64,000 nt of DNA from Chloroflexales bacterium ZM16-3 (GTDB lineage Bacteria; Chloroflexota; Chloroflexia; Chloroflexales; Chloroflexaceae), in contig RYFE02000012.1 in the NCBI GenBank assembly GCA_004138175.2, forward strand, positions 62,001-126,000, written 5' to 3'. Shown piece by piece: positions 42,928-51,651 of the stretch. Position numbers and translations under genes: made by a program. Numbering within the stretch: position 1 is the first letter of the stretch; each line of letters begins with the position of its first letter. Below the pieces are notes generated by a model. The model did no database searches, was not told the origin of the DNA, and worked only from the letters and a program-made list of their open reading frames with translations.

Positions 42928-43866
42928 ATGGCAACCAACGGCGATCCTGCATCGTCTCGCCTGCACACAATCGCCAGCGAGATGGAGTCATTTCTGAGCG
43001 ATATTCAGCTAGAGCAAGGGCTGAGCAGCAATACGATCACGTCATATCGATGCGACTTACGCATGGTCGCCGGGGCGGTAGATAAGCCGCTTGAGGCGAT
43101 TAGCACGCTAGACATCCAGGAGTTTCTCGACAGCCGCAATGAGCAGCCTGGCACGAAGAACCGCCGTATCGCCAGCCTTGGGCGGTTCTTTCGCTGGGCG
43201 GTGGCCCGCAGCTACTGCCTCTATAACCCGCTCGATCAGATCGGCGGGCGCTACCATTCTGAGCATCGGCCCCGCCCAATTGTTAGCGAGTCGGAGCGCC
43301 GGGCGCTCGATGCGGCGATCATCGCGAGCCCGCAGCCCTACCGCCTGATCTTCACCCTGCTGCGTGAGATCGGCGTGCGCACCGACGAGGTGCTCAACCT
43401 GGATGTCGGCGATGTCCTTCTGGAGCCTGGCCGCGAGGTGCTGCTTGTGCAGGACAGTAAGGGCGGCAGCAAGCGGATGGTCGCGCTCACCTCAGACGCG
43501 ATGCCGCGCAGCCTGCGCGGCCTGCGCAGCTGGATGCGCGACCTTGGCGCGGATGTGTCGCTTGACTCGCCGCTCTTCTGCTCCTCGCGCGGGAACCGCG
43601 CCTCCTACGACACGCTCCACCGACGCTGGGTGCAGGTCTGTAAGGCCGCCCACCTGATCGATATGGTTGATGGCAGGGAGCAGCCGCGCTATACGCTGCA
43701 TCACCTGCGCCACACGGCGGCGGCCGAGCTGATCGCCTGCTACCCTGAGCAGGTTGTTCGTCGCATCCTTGGCCACCGCGACCCGCGCTCTACCCGGCGC
43801 TACGCTGAGATTATGCGTAAGGGTGCCCTCCCTGCGCAGCGCCGTGAGCAGCAGGTTTCGTCTTAA
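42928..43866 (+). CDS. Tyrosine recombinase, XerC/XerD-like
   Basis: 312 residues after GAGGAGGG. N-terminal SAM-like core-binding domain (about 15-105) and catalytic domain with all residues: R151 (GVRTDE), K178 (SKGG), H258 and R261 (HHLRH), H283 (LGHRD), nucleophile Y292 (RRYAE). It could be a chromosomal dimer-resolution XerC/D or an element integrase; no attachment sites, coupled excisionase or dif-like site was found. Followed by a strong terminator. Confidence 0.92.
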   Translation: MATNGDPASSRLHTIASEMESFLSDIQLEQGLSSNTITSYRCDLRMVAGAVDKPLEAISTLDIQEFLDSRNEQPGTKNRRIASLGRFFRWAVARSYCLYNPLDQIGGRYHSEHRPRPIVSESERRALDAAIIASPQPYRLIFTLLREIGVRTDEVLNLDVGDVLLEPGREVLLVQDSKGGSKRMVALTSDAMPRSLRGLRSWMRDLGADVSLDSPLFCSSRGNRASYDTLHRRWVQVCKAAHLIDMVDGREQPRYTLHHLRHTAAAELIACYPEQVVRRILGHRDPRSTRRYAEIMRKGALPAQRREQQVSS

Positions 43867-43869
43867 AGC

Positions 43870-43906
43870 AGCGCGGTAAGAGAGGGGAACCCTCTCTTAC
43901 CGCGCT
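43870..43906. terminator. Terminator between convergent recombinase and hydrolase genes
   Basis: AGCGCGGTAAGAGAGGG/CCCTCTCTTACCGCGCT; its right arm overlaps the 3' coding end of the hydrolase gene. Confidence 0.82.
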
Positions 43907-44721
43907 CGCTTGAGCCAGCCTGTCAGCGCCTCCATCGTTGGCACGTACCCCGGCCCGCGCAGCATGTTGTGGGTTGTCCCTGGGATGATCTGCATTGCGC
44001 CGAGGCCGGGGCGCAGCTTCGCCTTGACCTCGCCCAGCCGATCCGGCGGGATGACGGTGTACTCCAGGTCGGCCACCAGCAGCAGCAGAGGCGCGGACAC
44101 CTCGCCGAGCCGATCTTCTAGGCTCCAGTTGCCGCCTCCGGTGAAGAACCCCTCCACCTGCTCGGCGCGGCACTGTTCCAGGGCCGCGATCTTCCAGAAG
44201 ATATCGCACTCGGCCCAGGTCGGGTTATTGGTTCGTAGGCGCGTCTCGTTGAAGGCGGCGCTCTCCCCTACGCCCTCCAGGTAGTTGGGCATTGCCTCGC
44301 GCCCGTCCTCGGGGTTAATGCTCAGGGCGGGGTCCACCAGCGCCACGCGTGCGATGGCGGCGCGGGCTGGGTGATCGCCGCTGGCCAGCGCCAGGGCGGT
44401 GGCCCCGCCCCAGGAGTGGCCGATCAGCGTCACCCCGCGCAGCTCGCGGGCTATGATCAGCGCGCCGGCGAGATCGGCGATGCTGTCCATATCGTGGGCT
44501 GTGCTCATGTCACTCTCGCCGTGGCCGGGCATGTCTAGGGCGAAGACGTGGTGGCCCAGGGCGGCCAGGGCTGGGGCCACCCGCCATAAGGTGGCCGCGC
44601 TGCTGGTGATCCCGTGCAGCAGCACGACCGGCGTCCCAGCGCCGTCCCACTCCAGGTAGCTCAGCCGTGTCGGCCCGGCCTGGAGGTAGCTTCGCGTCGC
44701 GTGGATCTCACAGGGCGTCAT
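43897..44721 (-). CDS. Alpha/beta hydrolase
   Basis: 274 residues: oxyanion LLHGITSSA, nucleophile elbow GHSWGG near 103, Asp in LVADLEYTV region and His in IIPGTTHNM. Broad esterase/lipase or haloperoxidase-like family. ATGA overlap with the upstream S10 peptidase gene shows an operon. Confidence 0.9.
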   Translation of the reverse strand: MTPCEIHATRSYLQAGPTRLSYLEWDGAGTPVVLLHGITSSAATLWRVAPALAALGHHVFALDMPGHGESDMSTAHDMDSIADLAGALIIARELRGVTLIGHSWGGATALALASGDHPARAAIARVALVDPALSINPEDGREAMPNYLEGVGESAAFNETRLRTNNPTWAECDIFWKIAALEQCRAEQVEGFFTGGGNWSLEDRLGEVSAPLLLLVADLEYTVIPPDRLGEVKAKLRPGLGAMQIIPGTTHNMLRGPGYVPTMEALTGWLKRAR

Positions 44722-46184
44722 AGTGCTCCTCGGATAAAGCGTGCCAGTTCGTCGCGCAGGTGGGCCAGCGACGGCCCGTGGACATACATCATGTGGCCTG
44801 CCTGGTAGTAGCTTAGGCCAATGTTCGGGCGCAGGCTCGGGTCGAGCTGCATGTGGCTGAGGGTGTACGCGGTGGCGAAGTAGGGCGTCGCCAGGTCGTA
44901 GTAGCCGTTGGCGATGTGGATTCTCAGGGCGGGGTTCTCGCTGATCGCCTTGCGGAGGGTCTCGGCCACGTCCACATACTTGTTCTCGTGCTGGGCGTAG
45001 CTCCAGGGGTGGACGCGCCCGGAGATAATCTCGTAGGGCAGGTCGCTGGCGTAGCCGAGCTCGCTGCGCACATAAGCGTTGAGCGCGGCGCTGTACGGCC
45101 CGAGGATCGCGCTGTAGCTCGGGTCGTGATCGGCCCGCTCGCCCACCCGGTCGCGGTCGATCCCGAGGAAGCGGCTATCGAGCCGACCAACCGTGCGGCC
45201 CTGCTCGCGCAGCAGCTCCTTCACAAAGCGGTCATCGCGGATACGCAGGTTGCAGCCCAGCACATAGCCCTGGCTCAGGCCGGTGTAGCGGGCCAGGCGC
45301 GCGGCGACCTCGGCGCGCGCGGTGTCGCCCAGCGTGTCGCCGCGCAGCAGGGCCAGGGCGTAGTCGCCCAGGGCGAATGCCTCGACCTCGGCCAGGGTGG
45401 CCTTGAGATCGGCCTGAAGATCATCAGGAAGCCGCTTATGGTAGAAGGCCGTGGCCGCGTAGCTGGGCAGAAACAGGATGTAGGGCAGGTCGTTGCCAGG
45501 GTCGAACTCCAGGGTCTGGAAGTTCAGCACCGCTGAGACGAGCATGATCCCGTTGAGGAAGAGCCCGTGGCGATCCTGGAGGTAGCCGGCCAGGCCGCCG
45601 GCGCGGGTGGTGCCGTAGCTCTCGCCGATCAGGAACTTGGGCGACATCCAGCGCCCGTAGCGGGTGGCATAGAGCCGGATGAAGTCGCCGACCGTCTCGA
45701 TGTCCTTCTTGAATCCGTGGAAGGGCTTGGCCGCCTCGCCCGGCACCGCCCGGCTGAACCCGGTGCTCACCGGGTCGATGAAGACCAGGTCGCTATGAGC
45801 GAGCAGGGTGTGGTCGTTGTCGGCCAGGCGGTAGGGCGGCGGCGCAAGGGTGCCGACATCGCCCATCTCGACTTTGCGCGGCCCCAGCAGGCCCATGTGT
45901 AGCCAGACCGACGAGGAGCCGGGGCCGCCGTTGAACGAGAAGGTGATCGGTCGGGTATCCGCCCGCTCGCCGTCGCGGGTGTAGGCCACAAAGAAGATCA
46001 TCGCCTTCGGCTTCTCGCCCTCGGAGGTGCCCTCGTCGGCCTTCTCGGCCTCCTCGCGAATCACCAGTGTCCCTGTGGTGACGGTGTAGCTCAGGGCCTC
46101 GCCGCCGATAACGATCTGGTGGTGCGTCTGCACCAGGCGGTCTTCGAGCAGGGACGGAGTTGGCGTGGAGCCTTGCTCGGACAT
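44718..46184 (-). CDS. S10-family serine carboxypeptidase
   Basis: 488 residues with the S10 hallmarks: NGGPGSSS near 86, GESYGT (nucleophile Ser), DLATPY (Asp) and QAGHMMY (His). No signal peptide is visible, so the bacterial S10 may act in the cytoplasm, unlike eukaryotic homologues. First gene of a two-gene operon with the alpha/beta hydrolase. Confidence 0.93.
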   Translation of the reverse strand: MSEQGSTPTPSLLEDRLVQTHHQIVIGGEALSYTVTTGTLVIREEAEKADEGTSEGEKPKAMIFFVAYTRDGERADTRPITFSFNGGPGSSSVWLHMGLLGPRKVEMGDVGTLAPPPYRLADNDHTLLAHSDLVFIDPVSTGFSRAVPGEAAKPFHGFKKDIETVGDFIRLYATRYGRWMSPKFLIGESYGTTRAGGLAGYLQDRHGLFLNGIMLVSAVLNFQTLEFDPGNDLPYILFLPSYAATAFYHKRLPDDLQADLKATLAEVEAFALGDYALALLRGDTLGDTARAEVAARLARYTGLSQGYVLGCNLRIRDDRFVKELLREQGRTVGRLDSRFLGIDRDRVGERADHDPSYSAILGPYSAALNAYVRSELGYASDLPYEIISGRVHPWSYAQHENKYVDVAETLRKAISENPALRIHIANGYYDLATPYFATAYTLSHMQLDPSLRPNIGLSYYQAGHMMYVHGPSLAHLRDELARFIRGAL

Positions 46185-46263
46185 AACGGGTCTCCTTCGA
46201 TGATCGCCGATGGGTTGTGCGGAGATATGCCTTCAGGATAGCATCATACCAAACACTTCCGCC

Positions 46264-46377
46264 ACAATACCGCAGAAGTCACGCTGTCACCCTGAGCGAA
46301 GCGAAGGGTCCCGACCGGGATTCTTCGCTTCGCTCAGAATGACAGGACACCTCACAGCGTGACTTCTGCGGTATTGC
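46264..46377. mobile_element. Family A miniature inverted-repeat element, copy A3
   Basis: 114 bp; perfect 23-bp arms CAATACCGCAGAAGTCACG... with one mismatched outer base. 8-bp duplication CTTCCGCC (46256-46263 and 46378-46385). Core as in A2. Confidence 0.92.
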
Positions 46378-46399
46378 CTTCCGCCCTTTGCGCATGCGG

Positions 46400-46405
46400 T
46401 ACAAT
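46400..46405 (+). promoter_or_regulatory. -10 box directly before the lipase-like gene (leaderless)
   Basis: TACAAT with 6 bases before the ATG at 46412; no Shine-Dalgarno fits in the gap. The right duplication of element A3 ends 15 bases upstream, so the insertion lies at the -35 position. Confidence 0.45.
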
Positions 46406-46411
46406 GCGCCT

Positions 46412-47146
46412 ATGTCTACACAGCCTACAAGCAGGGGCGATGGCCCCATCCTGATCGTCGGCGGGTTCGCCAGCAGCGCCGGGCAGTACGAGCCCCTGCG
46501 CGCGGCGCTGGCGGAAGTGAGCGGTCGCCCGGTGCGGATCGCGCCGATCAGTCGGCTCGACTGGCTCGGTGTGGTGGCCAGCGACAGCTACGGCGCGCTG
46601 CTCGGTATCCTCGACCGTGCCGCGCGCGCGGCGCTGGCCGCGCACCCGGCCCAGCGTGTCACCCTGGTAGGCCACAGCGCCGGCGGGGTGCTGGCCCGGA
46701 TCTACCTGGGCGATCATCCCTACGGCCCGCGACGGCTCTGCTACAACGGGCATCGGCGCGTCGATGCGCTCGTCACCCTCGGCACGCCGCATACGGCGGT
46801 GGGCGAGGGCCGCCAGGGCGGGCTCAACCAGATCGCCTATGTTCAGCGCACCTACCCCGGCGCGTACTGGCCGTCGCTGCGCTATGTCAGCGTGATCGGC
46901 AGGAGCATTCTCGGCGCGGCCGACGGGCCCCCGCCCGAGCGCGGGGCATGGCAGAGCTACCGGCTCCTCGGAGCCGAGGGTGCCCAGTGGGGCGACGGGG
47001 TCGTTCCGCTGGAGAATGGCCTGCTGGAGGGCTCGCACCAGGTGGTGATCTCCGGCGTCTGCCACGATGATCGGCCTGGCCGTGCCTGGTATGGTTCGAG
47101 CCCGGCGATTGTGCGGGCCTGGTGGGGGTTGGGGGTTGGAGGGTAG
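46412..47146 (+). CDS. Lipase-like alpha/beta hydrolase (PGAP1-type)
   Basis: 244 residues with nucleophile GHSAGG near 92, an N-terminal LIVGGFASSAGQY, and a GDGVVP...HQVV region supplying Asp and His. No signal peptide. The last residues WWGLGVGG are encoded by a GGGGTTG heptamer array that runs past the stop. Confidence 0.85.
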   Translation: MSTQPTSRGDGPILIVGGFASSAGQYEPLRAALAEVSGRPVRIAPISRLDWLGVVASDSYGALLGILDRAARAALAAHPAQRVTLVGHSAGGVLARIYLGDHPYGPRRLCYNGHRRVDALVTLGTPHTAVGEGRQGGLNQIAYVQRTYPGAYWPSLRYVSVIGRSILGAADGPPPERGAWQSYRLLGAEGAQWGDGVVPLENGLLEGSHQVVISGVCHDDRPGRAWYGSSPAIVRAWWGLGVGG

Positions 47147-47170
47147 GGGTTGGGGGTTGGGGGTTGGGGT
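47121..47170. repeat. Heptamer array (GGGGTTG) spanning the lipase stop codon
   Basis: About seven units, two of them altered to GGAGGGTA (which contains the TAG stop). The array is partly coding. A CAATCTGCAATCGC remnant follows at 47177. Confidence 0.82.
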
Positions 47171-47204
47171 AGACGGCAATCTGCAATCGCACGGGGAGAT
47201 GGCC

Positions 47205-48170
47205 ATGAACCTTCAGGAACTCTTCCGCCGCTCGTTCGCGATCTGGTGGCGCGTCCGCTCGCTGTGGGTCGCCGGGGCCATCGCCGCGCTCTTTGGCTAT
47301 AGCGAGTACGGCGCGAACTTGAATGTCCAGTGGCGCAGCAGCTCGCCGATGCCCATTCAGCCGGGGGATACCTCGCCGTTCGACCAGTTCCTCGCCGACC
47401 CGCAGCTGGCATGGCTGATCAATAACCTGACCACGATTATCGTCTTTATCGTGGTGATCTCGCTGGCCTGGGCGATCGTCGGCGGGCTGGTGAGCGCCAT
47501 GGCGAACGGGGCGATGATCCGGATCGCCGATGGGGTTGAGCGTGATCAGCCCACTGATCTTGGTTCTGGCCTGAGCGTGGGCGTGGCGCATATGCTGCCG
47601 ATCTTTCTGATCGGGATCATCCTGGCCCTGCCCATTCTGCTGATCGTCGGAGCGGGCTTCGTGATTCTGGGCGGGGCGATCTTGCAGGCGTTCAGCGGCC
47701 GGATGGATGATCCAGCCAGCGCCCTGCCCGCGCTCTTCGGCGCGATCGCCTGCTTCATCCCGCTGGCGCTCCTCGGCGCCGTCCTCGGCATCGTCCTGGG
47801 CCTGATCGGCCGCTTGTCCATCCGGGCCTGTGTGATCGAGGGGCTCGGCACGCTGGCCAGCATCGGGCGGGGCTGGGGCCTGTTTCGCCGCAACCTCGGC
47901 TCCACCCTGCTGCTCTGGCTGCTGATGGCGATCCTCGGCATGGTGCTGAGCGCGCTGCTGGGCGTGCCCTCCCTGGCCCTGCTCCTGCCGATCACCTCCG
48001 GCATGGCAAGCCAGGGTTTCGCCGGAATCCCCGCCCTCGCCGTGATCGGCCTGGTGATCTACGGGCTGGTCGTCAATGTCGGCATCGGCGGGGCGCTAAC
48101 TGGCCTGAGCGCCACGATCTGGACGCTGTTCTACCGCAGCCTGCTGGAGCGCGAGGGGGCGGTCTTATAG
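47205..48170 (+). CDS. Polytopic membrane protein of unknown function
   Basis: 321 residues with six to seven helices in the style of glycerophosphodiester phosphodiesterase membrane domains; residues 20-30 and 80-110 begin the first helices. Start MNLQELF at 47205 has GGGGAG at good spacing; 47199 is an alternative. Function unknown. The stop codon merges with an octamer-type repeat. Confidence 0.75.
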   Translation: MNLQELFRRSFAIWWRVRSLWVAGAIAALFGYSEYGANLNVQWRSSSPMPIQPGDTSPFDQFLADPQLAWLINNLTTIIVFIVVISLAWAIVGGLVSAMANGAMIRIADGVERDQPTDLGSGLSVGVAHMLPIFLIGIILALPILLIVGAGFVILGGAILQAFSGRMDDPASALPALFGAIACFIPLALLGAVLGIVLGLIGRLSIRACVIEGLGTLASIGRGWGLFRRNLGSTLLLWLLMAILGMVLSALLGVPSLALLLPITSGMASQGFAGIPALAVIGLVIYGLVVNVGIGGALTGLSATIWTLFYRSLLEREGAVL

Positions 48171-48206
48171 CGCTGAGCAAAACGATTGAGCCACTGAGGC
48201 ACTGAG
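48170..48206. repeat. Octamer-type repeat, copy of 39192-39229
   Basis: GCGCTGAGCAAAACGATTGAG... shares most positions with the repeat at 39192 and lies between convergent genes. Confidence 0.65.
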
Positions 48207-48213
48207 ATGTGTC

Positions 48214-49338
48214 CTACCCGCTGATCGATATCCCGATCAGCCTGCCGATGCCGAAGGTGATCGCGGCGGCGGCTAGGCCGACGACCACCTGGCGCATGCC
48301 TGAGTACCAGACGCTACGCCCGGTGAGCAGGGTGATCGCCGCGCCGATGCCGAAGAGGCCGAGCGCGCTGACGGCCACGCTTACCAGCACCGCCGTGAGC
48401 CCACCGAGGAAGAGGAAGGGCAGCACCGGCAGCACTGCGCCCACGGCGAAGAGGATGAAGGAGGTGAACGCGGCCTCCCAGGCCGAGCCGCCCAGCTCAT
48501 CGGGGTCAACACCGAGCTCCTCGCGGGCCAGGGTGTCGAGGGCGCTGGCCGGGTCGCTGATCAGGCGGGCGGCCAGCTCGTCGGCCTGCGCGGGCTTCAG
48601 CCCCTTGGCCTGGTAGATCAGCGAGAGCTCCTCCTGCTCCTCGGCGGGGTTTGTCTCCAGCTCCTCGCGCTCGACGCCGATCTGCCGCTCGTACAGCTCG
48701 CGCGAGCTCGTGACTGAGATCCACTCGCCCAGGGCCATCGAGAAGGCACCGGCCAGCAGCCCGGCCAGCCCGGCCACCAGCACCGCCCGGCCCTGGGTGT
48801 CGGCACCGGCCACGCCCATCACCAGGCTGAAGTTTGAGAGCAGCCCGTCGCTGGCCCCCAGCACCGCCGCGCGCAGGGCGTTGCCGCTGGCCGCCCGGTG
48901 CCGCCCCTCTAGCTGGGCCAGGGCGCTGCCCTCCATCCCGCCGGTCGTCCCCGAGGTGATTGTCTGGAGCAGGCGGGCGTGGGACTGCTCCTGGCCAGCC
49001 ATGCCGGTGCCGCGCGCCTCGGCCTGGGCGCTGTACTCCCCGCTGCCCTGGCGCTCCTGGGCGGTGACGGTGGGCAGGATGAGCTGCGGGCCGAAGCGGC
49101 GGGCCAGCCTGATCATGGTGCGGGTGCGCCAGCCGGGGCGGCCCGGCAGCGCGGGCTGCCCGCCCTCCTTCAGCTTCCCTGCCCAGAAGGCGGCGTGGCC
49201 CTGCTCCACGGCTGCCATGCGCCGGTAGACCTCGGCTAGGGCTGGCTGCTGCTCGATCTCGGATAGGGCTGTGTACAGGGCCGCGCTGTCGATCTCGTCC
49301 TGCCAGTTCGCCCGGTAGCGGGCGGTATCCTCGCTCAT
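48214..49338 (-). CDS. MbfA-like iron exporter: ferritin-like domain + VIT1/CCC1
   Basis: 374 residues. The N-terminal 90 residues form a ferritin-like (erythrin-vacuolar) domain with E in QDEIDSAALY and the EQGHAAFW pair. Residues ~155-370 are VIT1-type membrane (AAVLGASDGLLSNFSLVMG, GALSMALGEWISV type motif GAFSMALGEWISVTSSRELYERQ). In Bradyrhizobium and Agrobacterium MbfA exports iron and protects against peroxide. Likely iron or manganese efflux here. Confidence 0.88.
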   Translation of the reverse strand: MSEDTARYRANWQDEIDSAALYTALSEIEQQPALAEVYRRMAAVEQGHAAFWAGKLKEGGQPALPGRPGWRTRTMIRLARRFGPQLILPTVTAQERQGSGEYSAQAEARGTGMAGQEQSHARLLQTITSGTTGGMEGSALAQLEGRHRAASGNALRAAVLGASDGLLSNFSLVMGVAGADTQGRAVLVAGLAGLLAGAFSMALGEWISVTSSRELYERQIGVEREELETNPAEEQEELSLIYQAKGLKPAQADELAARLISDPASALDTLAREELGVDPDELGGSAWEAAFTSFILFAVGAVLPVLPFLFLGGLTAVLVSVAVSALGLFGIGAAITLLTGRSVWYSGMRQVVVGLAAAAITFGIGRLIGISISG

Positions 49339-49348
49339 ATACGCTCCT

Positions 49349-49371
49349 TGGGGGTTGGGCTTGGGGGTTGG
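49349..49371. repeat. Short GGGGTTGGGCTT heptamer remnant
   Basis: TTGGGGGTTGGGCTTGGGGGTTGGG upstream of the iron transporter gene; three units of which the middle one is changed. Confidence 0.6.
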
Positions 49372-49410
49372 GCGACTACTCTATGAGCCTAACGCAGTAT
49401 GGGCACACCC

Positions 49411-50121
49411 TCAGCCCTCCGAATCTCGCCCCCCGCCGCGCACCAGCTCGTTGAGCATGTCTACCTGCACCTCCTGGATGCTGGCCAGGCGCTGCCACTG
49501 CTGGTTCATCAGGTGGTCGAGCTTCTCCTGGATCTGGCGGATCTCCAGCTCGGCCTTCAGGTTCACCTGGTAGTCGTGGCTGGCCCGCAGGCGGTCCTTA
49601 TCCTCCTGGCGGTTCTGGCTCATCATGATGATTGGGGCCTGCATGGCGGCCACGCAGGAGAGCACCAGGTTGAGCAGGATGAACGGGTAGGGGTCGAAGA
49701 AGCGGGAGAGCAGGCTGTTTGCGACGATCCAGACGATGATGATTGCGCCGAAGATGCTGATGAATCGCCAGCTGCCGCCGAAGGCGGCGATCTGGTCGGA
49801 CAGGCGCTCGCCGAAGCTCAGCTGCTGCTCGAAGGTCTCGTTAGTGTCCTCGGCGATCAGGTCGCCCTCGCTGATGCTGGCGACGACCTCCTGCTCCAGA
49901 TCGCCTAGCTCGCCGCCCTCGTCGGTTACCAGCTGCTCGACGTAGCTGGCGCGAGCTAGGGCCAGATCCTCGGCGCAGATGTAGCCGTTCTCGTCCCACT
50001 CCGTACGCCCGTCGCGCATCTGGCGCACCAGGGCCTCGCGCACGACTGCGGCGGGCACCACCTCGGCGAGCCGCTTCTGCTTGCCGCACACCTGGCAGCG
50101 CACGCGATCTTCTTGCTCCAT
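49411..50121 (-). CDS. DUF1003-family membrane protein
   Basis: 236 residues. CQVC near 9 begins a small Cys motif typical of this family; helices at about 125-145 and 150-170 (IFGAIIIVWIVANSLL, ILLNLVLSCVAAMQAPIIMMS); then a coiled coil of about 50 residues. Function unknown. Confidence 0.85.
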   Translation of the reverse strand: MEQEDRVRCQVCGKQKRLAEVVPAAVVREALVRQMRDGRTEWDENGYICAEDLALARASYVEQLVTDEGGELGDLEQEVVASISEGDLIAEDTNETFEQQLSFGERLSDQIAAFGGSWRFISIFGAIIIVWIVANSLLSRFFDPYPFILLNLVLSCVAAMQAPIIMMSQNRQEDKDRLRASHDYQVNLKAELEIRQIQEKLDHLMNQQWQRLASIQEVQVDMLNELVRGGGRDSEG

Positions 50122-50138
50122 CGATCTCCTCCGTCTCG

Positions 50139-50173
50139 ATTGCAGATTGCAGATGGCAGAATGCAGATTGCAT
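50139..50173. repeat. Heptamer array (ATTGCAG) 5 units
   Basis: ATTGCAG x2, ATGGCAG, AATGCAG, ATTGCAT; 17 bases upstream of the DUF1003 gene start and 26 bases from the end of the regulator remnant. Confidence 0.8.
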
Positions 50174-50198
50174 AATCTGTGCCGCAGAATCGAGGCTA

Positions 50199-50592
50199 TT
50201 ACAGCGCGTCGGGGTCCACAAGCCCGTAGCGCACCGCGATCAGGGCGGCCTGGGTGCGGTCGGCGACGCCGAGCTTGGAGAGGATCTCGCGGATGTAGGT
50301 TTTGACCGTGTTCTCGCTGAGCCCGAGGTCGGTGCCGATCTCTTTGTTGCTGCGGTCGGTCGCCACGAGGCGCAGCACCTCGCGCTCGCGCTGCGAGAGC
50401 TGGGTGATCGGGTCGTCGGGCGTGGCCATGCGGTTCATGAGCTTGCGGGCGATCTTGGGGTGCAGCTGGGGCTGGCCATGGGCCGCGCCGCGCACGGCGG
50501 CCACCAGGTCATCGGCGCTCAGCTCCTTGATCAGGTAGCCCGCTCACCCCGGCCCGCAGCGCGGCGTAGACTCGGGCGTCGTCGCACTCATC
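50199..50592 (-). pseudogene. Truncated, frameshifted NarL/LuxR-type response regulator
   Basis: The C-terminal helix-turn-helix is intact (SQREREVLRLVATDRSNKEIG...SENTVKTYI). The receiver survives only from CDDARVYAALRAG, where an extra G near 50540 breaks the frame (AGVSG then YLIKELSADDLVAAVRG). The phosphoacceptor half is missing and an octamer array (50608) sits at the break. Confidence 0.8.
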
Positions 50593-50607
50593 TGGGCGGG
50601 GGAGCGG

Positions 50608-50647
50608 TCTCAGTGCCTCAGCGTCTCAGCGTCTTAACGCCTCAGTG
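50608..50647. repeat. Octamer array (YCTCAGYG) 5 units
   Basis: TCTCAGTG, CCTCAGCG, TCTCAGCG, TCTTAACG, CCTCAGTG, next to the truncated regulator. Confidence 0.8.
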
Positions 50648-50725
50648 TTGCGCCATGGCCCCCGCTCGCATACAATCCGGGTACGGGAGGCGCGCGGCAC
50701 TGCGCGCCACATAGGGGAGCAGCAT

Positions 50726-51616
50726 ATGAGCGAGCGGATCGGATTCATCGGCCTGGGGATTATGGGCCGTGGGATGGTGCATAACCTGCTGCGGGCCGGC
50801 TTCGCGGTGACGGTCTGGAACCGCACGGCGAGCCGTATGGACGAGTTTGTGGCGGCTGGTGCCACGGCGGCGGCGAGCCCCGCCGAGGTCGCTGGGATCT
50901 CCGACATCATTATCACCTGCGTGAGCGACACACCTGATGTGCTCGGGGTGACGCTGGGTGAGGGCGGGGTGATCCACGGGGCGAGCCCCGGCGCCCTGGT
51001 GATCGACATGAGCACAATCAGCCCGCAGGCCGCCCGCGATATGGCCGCCGCCCTGGCCGAGCAGGGCGTGGCCCACCTGGACGCGCCGATCAGCGGGGGT
51101 AGCGAGGGCGCCGCCAAGGGCACGCTCTCGATCATGGTCGGCGGCGAGGCCGCCGATGTCGAGCGGGCCATGCCAGCCTTCCAGGCCATGGGCAAGGCGA
51201 TCACTCATGTCGGCAACCACGGCGCTGGTCAGGCGGTCAAGCTGGTCAACCAGATCCTGGTGGCCGGCACGACGCTGGCGGTGAGCGAGGCGCTGGTCTT
51301 CGCCCAGGCCAGCGGCGTGGATCTGGAGAAGACCCTGGCCGCCGTCACCCCCGGCGCGGCCGGGAGCTGGACGCTGTCCAATCGTGGCCCGCAGATGATT
51401 AAGCGTGACTGGCGGCCCGGCTTCATGATCGACCTGCAGCAGAAGGATCTGCGCCTGGTGCTGGAGGCGGCCGACCAGGTGGGCGTGCCGGTGCAGGCTA
51501 CGGCGATGATCTTCCAGATGTACCGCGCGCTCCAGGCCGCCGGCCTCGGCGCTGAGGGCAACCACGCTCTGGTCAAGGCGATCGAGCGCATGAGTGGCAT
51601 TGAGGTGGGCGGGTAG
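50726..51616 (+). CDS. 3-hydroxyisobutyrate dehydrogenase-like NAD(P)-oxidoreductase
   Basis: 296 residues: Rossmann GFIGLGIMGRGM, substrate loop DAPISGGSEGA, catalytic Lys in GAGQAVKLVNQ. HIBADH/GlxR/glyoxylate reductase family; tartronate semialdehyde or glyoxylate are equally possible substrates. GGGGAG precedes the ATG. Confidence 0.9.
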   Translation: MSERIGFIGLGIMGRGMVHNLLRAGFAVTVWNRTASRMDEFVAAGATAAASPAEVAGISDIIITCVSDTPDVLGVTLGEGGVIHGASPGALVIDMSTISPQAARDMAAALAEQGVAHLDAPISGGSEGAAKGTLSIMVGGEAADVERAMPAFQAMGKAITHVGNHGAGQAVKLVNQILVAGTTLAVSEALVFAQASGVDLEKTLAAVTPGAAGSWTLSNRGPQMIKRDWRPGFMIDLQQKDLRLVLEAADQVGVPVQATAMIFQMYRALQAAGLGAEGNHALVKAIERMSGIEVGG

Positions 51617-51623
51617 GAATGAC

Positions 51624-51651
51624 GTAGGGACGCAGCGCGCTGCGTCCCTAC
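51624..51651. repeat. Perfect 28-bp palindrome GTAGGGACGCAGC... (family C), carries stop
   Basis: Self-complementary over 28 bases; its CTAC end provides the stop codon (51648-51650) of the cupin gene on the minus strand. Confidence 0.88.

Noticed and set aside
39900-43910. Prophage or integrative element
   Set aside because: Only an integrase-like gene and the PHP gene; no structural phage genes, tRNA target or flanking attachment repeats were found.
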